Assembly: GCA_035041965.1 (NCBI GenBank) | Contig: JAPYMA010000682.1 | Span: forward strand, 1-64,000 | Reading direction: 5' to 3' | DNA: 64,000 nt | Source: Anisakis pegreffii | Lineage: Eukaryota > Nematoda > Chromadorea > Rhabditida > Anisakidae | The notes under the pieces: model-generated | Database searches by the model: none | Told to the model about the DNA's origin: nothing | What the model saw: the letters and a program-made list of their open reading frames with translations, nothing else | In this document: positions 1 through 12,188 of the stretch, one piece after another | How positions within the stretch are numbered: the stretch's first letter is position 1 | Layout of the letters: each line of letters begins with the position of its first letter | Made by a program: the position numbers and the translations under genes

Positions 1-129
1 TAACTGTATACGCAACCTGACTTAGTGGCTGAGAAGCAAGCTCTCGGAACTCATCGCTTCTTAGAGATAGAGGTATGACATGATAGAATACTTAGTTTGT
101 TGTGGGGGAGCTCTGACTGGTGTTGATAA

Positions 130-3100
130 TAACTGCACTGGCATATAATAACAAGTATACTATCCATCTAAAAATGAGTTTTACGAACGTAGGGTATGAA
201 TCGCCTTATGAAGTTAGCGGTAGGTCTGGAAAGTTCGCCTGGACCACTCATCTTGTAGAGTCGAGTCGCTGACTGGTGACTCGAAGTCTCAGGTGTTTGT
301 GGTTACTCGCCGAAGCTTATCTATTAGCTAGTGTCATGATGGCATTCATACACATCTATGATGACATCCTTATTTCCCTTGCCAGTGCAGTTATTGTCTG
401 TCATAGATGAGAGTAAGGCACTTGATGACTTTAAGAAATCCAGCTGAATGGGAGAAGAGGCATTATGGGTTATTTAGCTTTGCTTTGAGTAGCTACACTG
501 GCATACATGAAAAAATATCCCTATAAAACTGAGTTCCATGAACGTAGGGTGTGAATCGCCTTATGAAGTTAGCGGTAGGTCTGGAAAGTTCGCCTGGACC
601 ACTCACCATGTAGAGTCGAGTCGCTGACTGGTGACTCGAGTCTCAGGTGTTTGTGGTTACTCGCCGAAGCTTATCTATTAGCTAGTGTCATGATGGCATT
701 CATACACATCTATGATGACACCTTATTTCCCTTGCCAGTGCAGTTATTGTCTGTCATAGATGAGAGTAAGGCACTTGATGACTTTAAGAAATCCAGCTGA
801 ATGGGAGAAGAGGCATTATGGGTTATTTAGCTTTGCTTTGAGTAGCTACACTGGCATACATGAAAAAATATCCCTATAAAACTGAGTTCCATGAACGTAG
901 GGTGTGAATCGCCTTATGAAGTTAGCGGTAGGTCTGGAAAGTTCGCCTGGACCACTCACCATGTAGAGTCGAGTCACTGACTGGTGACTCGAGTCTCAGG
1001 TGTTTGTGGTTACTCGCCGAAGCTTATCTATTAGCTAGTGTCATGATGGCATTCATACACATCTATGATGACACCTTATTTCCCTTGCCAGTGCAGTTAT
1101 TGTCTGTCATAGATGAGAGTAAGGCACTTGATGATTTTAAGAAATCCAGCTGAATGGGAGAAGAGGCATTATGGGTTATTTAGCTTTGCTTTGAGTAGCT
1201 ACACTGGCATACATGAAAAAATATCCCTATAAAACTGAGTTCCATGAACGTAGGGTGTGAATCGCCTTATGAAGTTAGCGGTAGGTCTGGAAAGTTCGCC
1301 TGGACCACTCACCATGTAGAGTCGAGTCACTGACTGGTGACTCGAGTCTCAGGTGTTTGTGGTTACTCGCCGAAGCTTATCTATTAGCTAGTGTCATGAT
1401 GGCATTCATACACATCTATGATGACACCTTATTTCCCTTGCCAGTGCAGTTATTGTCTGTCATAGATGAGAGTAAGGCACTTGATGATTTTAAGAAATCC
1501 AGCTGAATGGGAGAAGAGGCATTATGGGTTATTTAGCTTTGCTTTGAGTAGCTACACTGGCATACATGAAAAAATATCCCTATAAAACTGAGTTCCATGA
1601 ACGTAGGGTGTGAATCGCCTTATGAAGTTAGCGGTAGGTCTGGAAAGTTCGCCTGGACCACTCACCATGTAGAGTCGAGTCACTGACTGGTGACTCGAGT
1701 CTCAGGTGTTTGTGGTTACTCGCCGAAGCTTATCTATTAGCTAGTGTCATGATGGCATTCATACACATCTATGATGACACCTTATTTCCCTTGCCAGTGC
1801 AGTTATTGTCTGTCATAGATGAGAGTAAGGCACTTGATGACTTTAAGAAATCCAGCTGAATGGGAGAAGAGGCATTATGGGTTATTTAGCTTTGCTTTGA
1901 GTAGCTACACTGGCATACATGAAAAAATATCCCTATAAAACTGAGTTCCATGAACGTAGGGTGTGAATCGCCTTATGAAGTTAGCGGTAGGTCTGGAAAG
2001 TTCGCCTGGACCACTCACCATGTAGAGTCGAGTCACTGACTGGTGACTCGAGTCTCAGGTGTTTGTGGTTACTCGCCGAAGCTTATCTATTAGCTAGTGT
2101 CATGATGGCATTCATACACATCTATGATGACACCTTATTTCCCTTGCCAGTGCAGTTATTGTCTGTCATAGATGAGAGTAAGGCACTTGATGACTTTAAG
2201 AAATCCAGCTGAATGGGAGAAGAGGCATTATGGGTTATTTAGCTTTGCTTTGAGTAGCTACACTGGCATACATGAAAAAATATCCCTATAAAACTGAGTT
2301 CCATGAACGTAGGGTGTGAATCGCCTTATGAAGTTAGCGGTAGGTCTGGAAAGTTCGCCTGGACCACTCACCATGTAGAGTCGAGTCACTGACTGGTGAC
2401 TCGAGTCTCAGGTGTTTGTGGTTACTCGCCGAAGCTTATCTATTAGCTAGTGTCATGATGGCATTCATACACATCTATGATGACACCTTATTTCCCTTGC
2501 CAGTGCAGTTATTGTCTGTCATAGATGAGAGTAAGGCACTTGATGATTTTAAGAAATCCAGCTGAATGGGAGAAGAGGCATTATGGGTTATTTAGCTTTG
2601 CTTTGAGTAGCTACACTGGCATACATGAAAAAATATCCCTATAAAACTGAGTTCCATGAACGTAGGGTGTGAATCGCCTTATGAAGTTAGCGGTAGGTCT
2701 GGAAAGTTCGCCTGGACCACTCACCATGTAGAGTCGAGTCACTGACTGGTGACTCGAGTCTCAGGTGTTTGTGGTTACTCGCCGAAGCTTATCTATTAGC
2801 TAGTGTCATGATGGCATTCATACACATCTATGATGACACCTTATTTCCCTTGCCAGTGCAGTTATTGTCTGTCATAGATGAGAGTAAGGCACTTGATGAT
2901 TTTAAGAAATCCAGCTGAATGGGAGAAGAGGCATTATGGGTTATTTAGCTTTGCTTTGAGTAGCTACACTGGCATACATGAAAAAATATCCCTATAAAAC
3001 TGAGTTCCATGAACGTAGGGTGTGAATCGCCTTATGAAGTTAGCGGTAGGTCTGGAAAGTTCGCCTGGACCACTCACCATGTAGAGTCGAGTCACTGACT

Positions 3101-6100
3101 GGTGACTCGAGTCTCAGGTGTTTGTGGTTACTCGCCGAAGCTTATCTATTAGCTAGTGTCATGATGGCATTCATACACATCTATGATGACACCTTATTTC
3201 CCTTGCCAGTGCAGTTATTGTCTGTCATAGATGAGAGTAAGGCACTTGATGATTTTAAGAAATCCAGCTGAATGGGAGAAGAGGCATTATGGGTTATTTA
3301 GCTTTGCTTTGAGTAGCTACACTGGCATACATGAAAAAATATCCCTATAAAACTGAGTTCCATGAACGTAGGGTGTGAATCGCCTTATGAAGTTAGCGGT
3401 AGGTCTGGAAAGTTCGCCTGGACCACTCACCATGTAGAGTCGAGTCACTGACTGGTGACTCGAGTCTCAGGTGTTTGTGGTTACTCGCCGAAGCTTATCT
3501 ATTAGCTAGTGTCATGATGGCATTCATACACATCTATGATGACACCTTATTTCCCTTGCCAGTGCAGTTATTGTCTGTCATAGATGAGAGTAAGGCACTT
3601 GATGACTTTAAGAAATCCAGCTGAATGGGAGAAGAGGCATTATGGGTTATTTAGCTTTGCTTTGAGTAGCTACACTGGCATACATGAAAAAATATCCCTA
3701 TAAAACTGAGTTCCATGAACGTAGGGTGTGAATCGCCTTATGAAGTTAGCGGTAGGTCTGGAAAGTTCGCCTGGACCACTCACCATGTAGAGTCGAGTCA
3801 CTGACTGGTGACTCGAGTCTCAGGTGTTTGTGGTTACTCGCCGAAGCTTATCTATTAGCTAGTGTCATGATGGCATTCATACACATCTATGATGACACCT
3901 TATTTCCCTTGCCAGTGCAGTTATTGTCTGTCATAGATGAGAGTAAGGCACTTGATGACTTTAAGAAATCCAGCTGAATGGGAGAAGAGGCATTATGGGT
4001 TATTTAGCTTTGCTTTGAGTAGCTACACTGGCATACATGAAAAAATATCCCTATAAAACTGAGTTCCATGAACGTAGGGTGTGAATCGCCTTATGAAGTT
4101 AGCGGTAGGTCTGGAAAGTTCGCCTGGACCACTCACCATGTAGAGTCGAGTCACTGACTGGTGACTCGAGTCTCAGGTGTTTGTGGTTACTCGCCGAAGC
4201 TTATCTATTAGCTAGTGTCATGATGGCATTCATACACATCTATGATGACACCTTATTTCCCTTGCCAGTGCAGTTATTGTCTGTCATAGATGAGAGTAAG
4301 GCACTTGATGACTTTAAGAAATCCAGCTGAATGGGAGAAGAGGCATTATGGGTTATTTAGCTTTGCTTTGAGTAGCTACACTGGCATACATGAAAAAATA
4401 TCCCTATAAAACTGAGTTCCATGAACGTAGGGTGTGAATCGCCTTATGAAGTTAGCGGTAGGTCTGGAAAGTTCGCCTGGACCACTCACCATGTAGAGTC
4501 GAGTCACTGACTGGTGACTCGAGTCTCAGGTGTTTGTGGTTACTCGCCGAAGCTTATCTATTAGCTAGTGTCATGATGGCATTCATACACATCTATGATG
4601 ACACCTTATTTCCCTTGCCAGTGCAGTTATTGTCTGTCATAGATGAGAGTAAGGCACTTGATGACTTTAAGAAATCCAGCTGAATGGGAGAAGAGGCATT
4701 ATGGGTTATTTAGCTTTGCTTTGAGTAGCTACACTGGCATACATGAAAAAATATCCCTATAAAACTGAGTTCCATGAACGTAGGGTGTGAATCGCCTTAT
4801 GAAGTTAGCGGTAGGTCTGGAAAGTTCGCCTGGACCACTCACCATGTAGAGTCGAGTCACTGACTGGTGACTCGAGTCTCAGGTGTTTGTGGTTACTCGC
4901 CGAAGCTTATCTATTAGCTAGTGTCATGATGGCATTCATACACATCTATGATGACACCTTATTTCCCTTGCCAGTGCAGTTATTGTCTGTCATAGATGAG
5001 AGTAAGGCACTTGATGATTTTAAGAAATCCAGCTGAATGGGAGAAGAGGCATTATGGGTTATTTAGCTTTGCTTTGAGTAGCTACACTGGCATACATGAA
5101 AAAATATCCCTATAAAACTGAGTTCCATGAACGTAGGGTGTGAATCGCCTTATGAAGTTAGCGGTAGGTCTGGAAAGTTCGCCTGGACCACTCACCATGT
5201 AGAGTCGAGTCACTGACTGGTGACTCGAGTCTCAGGTGTTTGTGGTTACTCGCCGAAGCTTATCTATTAGCTAGTGTCATGATGGCATTCATACACATCT
5301 ATGATGACACCTTATTTCCCTTGCCAGTGCAGTTATTGTCTGTCATAGATGAGAGTAAGGCACTTGATGACTTTAAGAAATCCAGCTGAATGGGAGAAGA
5401 GGCATTATGGGTTATTTAGCTTTGCTTTGAGTAGCTACACTGGCATACATGAAAAAATATCCCTATAAAACTGAGTTCCATGAACGTAGGGTGTGAATCG
5501 CCTTATGAAGTTAGCGGTAGGTCTGGAAAGTTCGCCTGGACCACTCACCATGTAGAGTCGAGTCACTGACTGGTGACTCGAGTCTCAGGTGTTTGTGGTT
5601 ACTCGCCGAAGCTTATCTATTAGCTAGTGTCATGATGGCATTCATACACATCTATGATGACACCTTATTTCCCTTGCCAGTGCAGTTATTGTCTGTCATA
5701 GATGAGAGTAAGGCACTTGATGATTTTAAGAAATCCAGCTGAATGGGAGAAGAGGCATTATGGGTTATTTAGCTTTGCTTTGAGTAGCTACACTGGCATA
5801 CATGAAAAAATATCCCTATAAAACTGAGTTCCATGAACGTAGGGTGTGAATCGCCTTATGAAGTTAGCGGTAGGTCTGGAAAGTTCGCCTGGACCACTCA
5901 CCATGTAGAGTCGAGTCACTGACTGGTGACTCGAGTCTCAGGTGTTTGTGGTTACTCGCCGAAGCTTATCTATTAGCTAGTGTCATGATGGCATTCATAC
6001 ACATCTATGATGACACCTTATTTCCCTTGCCAGTGCAGTTATTGTCTGTCATAGATGAGAGTAAGGCACTTGATGACTTTAAGAAATCCAGCTGAATGGG

Positions 6101-8605
6101 AGAAGAGGCATTATGGGTTATTTAGCTTTGCTTTGAGTAGCTACACTGGCATACATGAAAAAATATCCCTATAAAACTGAGTTCCATGAACGTAGGGTGT
6201 GAATCGCCTTATGAAGTTAGCGGTAGGTCTGGAAAGTTCGCCTGGACCACTCACCATGTAGAGTCGAGTCACTGACTGGTGACTCGAGTCTCAGGTGTTT
6301 GTGGTTACTCGCCGAAGCTTATCTATTAGCTAGTGTCATGATGGCATTCATACACATCTATGATGACACCTTATTTCCCTTGCCAGTGCAGTTATTGTCT
6401 GTCATAGATGAGAGTAAGGCACTTGATGATTTTAAGAAATCCAGCTGAATGGGAGAAGAGGCATTATGGGTTATTTAGCTTTGCTTTGAGTAGCTACACT
6501 GGCATACATGAAAAAATATCCCTATAAAACTGAGTTCCATGAACGTAGGGTGTGAATCGCCTTATGAAGTTAGCGGTAGGTCTGGAAAGTTCGCCTGGAC
6601 CACTCACCATGTAGAGTCGAGTCACTGACTGGTGACTCGAGTCTCAGGTGTTTGTGGTTACTCGCCGAAGCTTATCTATTAGCTAGTGTCATGATGGCAT
6701 TCATACACATCTATGATGACACCTTATTTCCCTTGCCAGTGCAGTTATTGTCTGTCATAGATGAGAGTAAGGCACTTGATGATTTTAAGAAATCCAGCTG
6801 AATGGGAGAAGAGGCATTATGGGTTATTTAGCTTTGCTTTGAGTAGCTACACTGGCATACATGAAAAAATATCCCTATAAAACTGAGTTCCATGAACGTA
6901 GGGTGTGAATCGCCTTATGAAGTTAGCGGTAGGTCTGGAAAGTTCGCCTGGACCACTCACCATGTAGAGTCGAGTCACTGACTGGTGACTCGAGTCTCAG
7001 GTGTTTGTGGTTACTCGCCGAAGCTTATCTATTAGCTAGTGTCATGATGGCATTCATACACATCTATGATGACACCTTATTTCCCTTGCCAGTGCAGTTA
7101 TTGTCTGTCATAGATGAGAGTAAGGCACTTGATGACTTTAAGAAATCCAGCTGAATGGGAGAAGAGGCATTATGGGTTATTTAGCTTTGCTTTGAGTAGC
7201 TACACTGGCATACATGAAAAAATATCCCTATAAAACTGAGTTCCATGAACGTAGGGTGTGAATCGCCTTATGAAGTTAGCGGTAGGTCTGGAAAGTTCGC
7301 CTGGACCACTCACCATGTAGAGTCGAGTCACTGACTGGTGACTCGAGTCTCAGGTGTTTGTGGTTACTCGCCGAAGCTTATCTATTAGCTAGTGTCATGA
7401 TGGCATTCATACACATCTATGATGACACCTTATTTCCCTTGCCAGTGCAGTTATTGTCTGTCATAGATGAGAGTAAGGCACTTGATGATTTTAAGAAATC
7501 CAGCTGAATGGGAGAAGAGGCATTATGGGTTATTTAGCTTTGCTTTGAGTAGCTACACTGGCATACATGAAAAAATATCCCTATAAAACTGAGTTCCATG
7601 AACGTAGGGTGTGAATCGCCTTATGAAGTTAGCGGTAGGTCTGGAAAGTTCGCCTGGACCACTCACCATGTAGAGTCGAGTCACTGACTGGTGACTCGAG
7701 TCTCAGGTGTTTGTGGTTACTCGCCGAAGCTTATCTATTAGCTAGTGTCATGATGGCATTCATACACATCTATGATGACACCTTATTTCCCTTGCCAGTG
7801 CAGTTATTGTCTGTCATAGATGAGAGTAAGGCACTTGATGATTTTAAGAAATCCAGCTGAATGGGAGAAGAGGCATTATGGGTTATTTAGCTTTGCTTTG
7901 AGTAGCTACACTGGCATACATGAAAAAATATCCCTATAAAACTGAGTTCCATGAACGTAGGGTGTGAATCGCCTTATGAAGTTAGCGGTAGGTCTGGAAA
8001 GTTCGCCTGGACCACTCACCATGTAGAGTCGAGTCACTGACTGGTGACTCGAGTCTCAGGTGTTTGTGGTTACTCGCCGAAGCTTATCTATTAGCTAGTG
8101 TCATGATGGCATTCATACACATCTATGATGACACCTTATTTCCCTTGCCAGTGCAGTTATTGTCTGTCATAGATGAGAGTAAGGCACTTGATGACTTTAA
8201 GAAATCCAGCTGAATGGGAGAAGAGGCATTATGGGTTATTTAGCTTTGCTTTGAGTAGCTACACTGGCATACATGAAAAAATATCCCTATAAAACTGAGT
8301 TCCATGAACGTAGGGTATGAATCGCCTTATGAAGTTAGCGGTAGGTCTGGAAAGTTCGCCTGGACCACTCATTTTGTAGAGTCGAGTCGCTGACAGGTGA
8401 CTCGCAGTCTCAGGTGTTTGTGGTTACTCGCCGAAGCTTATCTATTAGCTAGTGTCATGGTGGCATTCATACACTTCTATGATCACATCCTTATTTCCCT
8501 TGCCAGTGCAGTTATTGTCTGTCATAGATGCTAGTAATGCACTTGATAACTTTGAAAAAATCCATTCAAATGGGATGTGAAGCATTATGGGTCTTTCAGT
8601 TTGCT
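130..8605. repeat. Tandem satellite array, 353-bp monomer, about 24 copies
   Basis: A landmark (AACGTAGGGT) recurs at 186, 541 and then every 353 bases to 8307, giving 24 copies; the first step is 355 and the following 22 are exactly 353. Internal copies are nearly identical. One C/T site (GATGACTTT or GATGATTTT) alternates without obvious higher-order periodicity. The first copy and its lead-in (about 130-185) and the last copy (to about 8605) are clearly diverged, as expected when unequal exchange homogenises the middle of an array. Each monomer holds a perfect 9-bp hairpin stem (TCGAGTCAC / GTGACTCGA, 6-base loop, 969-992 in one copy) and a second 9-bp inverted pair (CATCTATGA / TCATAGATG). 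There is no long open frame in any copy and I recognise no 5S rRNA, spliced-leader or tRNA sequence. It is best called a satellite or macrosatellite of unknown role. Confidence 0.97.
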
Positions 8606-10440
8606 AACTGAGAGATATTTAAATACCAGCAAATTTTAAAGTCATCGCGTCTATTCTTAGTCGGCCACTTTCGAGAGCTTATAAGGTATTTTATAAGGTA
8701 TTTTCGAGAGCTTCTCAGGTACTTCCCAATAAGGTATTTTGGAAATATCTCATAGTATATAATTCGAGCACTCACATGACAACTTGACGAATAGAAAGGC
8801 AGATAGCATTCTCCAGATTGCTCCCATACCTTGTATAGACGAAGGCAAGACCTGAGTCAAGCTTCACTGAATAATTGCTTGACTTGACCTCAAACTGATT
8901 TTAAGTTGAACCGAAATGACTTCAGCTCGTTTGACTGTATTTCGTTTTCAACGTGTTCTTTCAACATTTGTTCATGCTAGCTAATTTTGGATCGTTCGAT
9001 AGGATGTAAGCATTGAAATGTCGTGTTGATGTCAATATCTGTTTGATTTTTCTGTTGCTGTTGTTGTTTACGTGATTGTTTTACACTGTTGTTGATGTGA
9101 TTTCGTGCCTTCATCGCTTTGTTTGATGCTGTCGCGCCATGCATAATGAGGGGAAGTATTGCTAGGCATGATATGATAGGTTTCCATGATTGAGACAGAG
9201 TCGCAAAGTGCCTAGAGAACCCTTTTTTCAAGTGCAAAAACTATCCGGATGTCACATGATAGGGACATGCTCGAGTTTTAGGCACTTGCTTAAACGTAAG
9301 CTCATAACTTTGCTGAGATTAGAATAAATATGAAAATATGAACGGTGCGTGGCGCGACAGCTGCATAAACGTTTCTTCACGTGTTACCACACATCACACG
9401 AAACAAGCTTGAAAAGATCGAGGAGTATCGGTTCAGGATTGTCGAGACGGCAGCTGTTGTAGATGTGTTGATAACTTCGAGGAAATTCAGGTTCAGTATA
9501 ACTTGAAATTCAAAGGCTTATCAAAATATCGATATGAGAAGTCATTCTGAAAATATGTTAATGCAACAGTGTTAGCGATTCAGCAAAGTGTAACTGAAAC
9601 GAGTGATCACATATAAAGGGACATTTCATGAGAAGATCATCACACATGTCTTTAGCATGGTGAAATAAAACTTGAAGAATGAATGAGATTTTTTCGAAAA
9701 ATGTGATGATATGAGAAGGAAACAAATAGGAGCCCTTGAATAGGATGATAGATTCCCTCGGAAGGAGACAGAGTTTATGAAAGGCAACTCTTCAAAAGTC
9801 ACTTAGCATAACATAGGAAGGGTAAAGCAATATTATGAATACAGCATTTATAATAGGACATTTAATGCATGTTAGCGTAAATCCTCAGATGACATCAATA
9901 AGATTGGACGAGTGTCATTGTTTGAACATTAGAGATAGGCACAAAAAAGGCTGCCGTCTCTAATTTGTGCTCAGCTTTTTTCTTTCGTGGAGAACGCGTT
10001 ACATCGGATAAAACCTTCTTCGTTTCTCGTCGGGCGGCTATGGGTCAGGCTTCGTGTCGGTATCTTAAACAGTATGTTGTTAGTGGGTCTTAATGTACAT
10101 GCTCCTGTTCCATCTATCAACTGAATATTGAGTGAGGCCATTCATGAACGTAACAACAGGACAGCGATGGTAACTGGAATAGTAAATTGGTCGAGCTGAC
10201 CGTCACTTCATCCTCTTCTTTGGTAGAAGCATGCAAATCCTCAGGTCGCTCCACCAAGTAGGAAGTGGAAACACTGTCAGTATCTGGAGAATGCCGATTT
10301 AGTGCTCATAGGGGATATATATGGTCAGGAGTTTTGTGAAGTTCCGCAGCGAGGTGATTTTTCGCTCATTTTTCGATAATTTTGGCACCAGCAAAGTGGT
10401 CTAGTCGCAAAAAGCAGCGAAAATCTGAGCTGAGCTTTTC
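8606..10440. other. Non-coding flank of the satellite
   Basis: No gene is supported here. Near 8681-8730 there are short local repeats of GGTATTTT and TTCGAGAGCTT. An 86-codon minus-strand frame (8977-9237) has a hydrophobic stretch followed by a run of Gln, but no family resemblance and no convincing splice context, so I do not call it. Confidence 0.5.
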
Positions 10441-11141
10441 TATGTCTATTTATCGTCCTTTCACTTTCCCTCCTTCATTTCCTCACTTCATTCTTCATTC
10501 CCTGCATTTTCCCCTTTTCTTCCGTCCTGTAGGACAGGGATCCCCATAGGTGGAGAAAATTACCCATTTCTGGGTAAATTGGGGATGTCACGAGTAAGGG
10601 AGAGGTTCAGGAAATTAATTTTGACGTTATGCGTGGAAATAGTAAGTTGTTGTAGCGGAAGGGTGGTAATGACTGCCTGCCGTACCATCGAACGGGGTAG
10701 TGGAACATCTGAACTTGGGGACCACTGCTCTAGGAGAAGCGCTCTCGAGCGCCCCTTCTCCCGTTCGCTATGGCTATGCATCGATGTTACTTCAATTTAT
10801 AGGTATAGTTTAGCTGTAAGCAAACGATATCATAACATAAGCTGAGAAAATGGAAAAAACAAGTTAACAATTTCTTCAGGTGCCTTTTTACTATGAACCG
10901 TGATATTGTATTTCGTTTAGAGTAATACTACGATCAGGCTCAAAGAGCTGAAACGATAAACATTTACATCTTATTGCAACAATCGCAATCATAGTCATTT
11001 TATTTTTCACTAACGAAACTTGCGCCTAAATAACTAAACTCCCATCAGAACTGTAACTGACTCAAACGATCATCTGCTCTTCTAAATAATTGCGCATTTG
11101 GTCAGGGAACATTCCATCGAATGATGATTTCACTTCACTCA
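10441..11141. repeat. Dispersed repeat, copy 1 (interrupted)
   Basis: This stretch aligns through most of its length with 17460-17970. Both have a pyrimidine-rich left part with CTTTCACTTTCCC, then GGAGTAATA-like sequence, then a well-conserved right part containing ATTTACATCTTATTGCAACA, TCATTTTATTTTTCACTAAC and GGTCAGGGAACATTCCATCG. The right boundary is near 11141; the left boundary is fuzzy. No protein is encoded that I recognise, so it is probably an old non-autonomous transposon or a segmental duplicate. It is longer than copy 2 mainly because a 193-bp element sits at 10535-10727. Confidence 0.8.
10535..10727. mobile_element. hAT-type MITE, 193 bp
   Basis: The left end reads CAGGGATCCCCATAGGTGG and the right end, reverse-complemented, reads CAGTGGTCCCCAAGTTCAG. 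These are imperfect terminal inverted repeats of the CAGNGNTCCCCA form typical of hAT elements. It is flanked by 8-bp direct repeats, CTGTAGGA (10527-10534) and CTCTAGGA (10728-10735), with one mismatch, matching the hAT target-site length. The paralogous repeat at 17.54 kb carries an uninterrupted CCTCTAGAAGGAGCG at the corresponding place, which acts as an empty site. An internal hairpin, TTACCCA / TGGGTAA, lies at 10561-10578. It is too short to encode a transposase and must have been mobilised in trans. Confidence 0.8.
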
Positions 11142-12072
11142 ACGGACATGATGACAGCTTATGGAATCGGCTGTTAGACGCGTCGTTCCCATATTTCCGG
11201 CTAAGGCACATGTATACTGCCACAAGAGACGGGTGGACTCATAAGTTTGCCATTATATTTAAATACTCAGCGACCAAATATCAAATTAGTCAGCACTACT
11301 AGACCCTAAGTAGTGCTGACCAATATAATCACACCGTAACATTTCTTGTAATTATGCAATGCATACATCGAGGTCTGTTATCAGAGGTGTGATCAATGAA
11401 TAGTTCCCAATTGAAAGAAACATTCGTTGGCTCATTAAAGAAGGCTAATCCATAATCCAGCACGTGGAATAATTCCAGTTTTAGCTTCAATCTTTCATTT
11501 GATTATACTACTCGGTAAAGTGTAATGTGAACGTGAGCGATCAATACTAACCACTGCCTATTAGCCTGACTTCAGTCTTCGAAAGTTTGTACTGATTACA
11601 TGGAGGCCACAAAATATAATTGCGAATTTATGACTGATTTATACCCGGATAAGAATGAATAGATCCTAGTCTTGTTTACCGCAAAAAAACTAATAGCGAA
11701 TTTCTGGGTATATTGTACCCGAACATTACAGTGACAAAAGTTTGTATGAAAAAAAACCAAATTTTAAATCACAGCTTCTATCCCCCGAAACGATGATAGC
11801 AATTTGTATGGAATTCAATCGCACAGAAAAGATTTCAATTCAAGTGCAGAATTTATTAGTAAAATAAGTGAAACATCATTAAAAGAACTGAGAATAAATG
11901 TGAACAGATTAAATATGAAACGAAAATGATAAAATAAGTGGTAATATAAGTAGAAGTGAAGTATAAATGAACGAACAACATGAATCCCATAGAAAAGAAC
12001 AATAAATAAAATGTGCAACTTTCATAAAATCAAAAAACCTCGTCATCCACCGAAACAGTTTTGAACGACCGA
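11142..12072. other. AT-rich spacer, no gene seen
   Basis: This is the spacer between the dispersed repeat and the 3' end of the MATH-BTB gene. Only short, biased open frames are present and I see no repeats of note. Confidence 0.5.
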
Positions 12073-12078
12073 TTTATT
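12073..12078 (-). terminator. Candidate poly(A) signal of the MATH-BTB gene
   Basis: TTTATT on the plus strand is AATAAA on the minus strand, about 110 bases beyond the stop codon at 12189-12191. The position is normal for a nematode 3' UTR. Confidence 0.45.
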
Positions 12079-12188
12079 TCCACTGCACAAACACGCATCA
12101 ACTCCATAACAGTCATACATTGATATTTGAACAAATTAACAAGACAAGAACAATAATCAACATGTTAACAAATGACAAATTAACAACT

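Noticed and set aside
563..613. A 16-codon open frame (MKLAVGLESSPGPL...) repeated in every satellite monomer
   Set aside because: It recurs only because the monomer recurs. It is short and has no supporting context; the ATC/ATT variation between edge copies is too little to argue for selection.
130..8605. 5S rRNA, SL RNA or tRNA gene array
   Set aside because: I see no 5S, spliced-leader or tRNA consensus in the monomer. A weak A-box-like and a TTCG B-box-like string lie too close together to form a tRNA.
130..8605. CRISPR-like array
   Set aside because: The repeats are contiguous 353-bp monomers with no spacers, in a eukaryotic genome.
8977..9237. 86-codon minus-strand frame with a hydrophobic segment and poly-Gln
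   Set aside because: Could be a secreted-protein exon, but there is no recognisable family, partner exon or clear splice sites.
10560..10845. Short open frames on both strands near 10.6-10.8 kb
   Set aside because: They overlap the hAT MITE and its host repeat.
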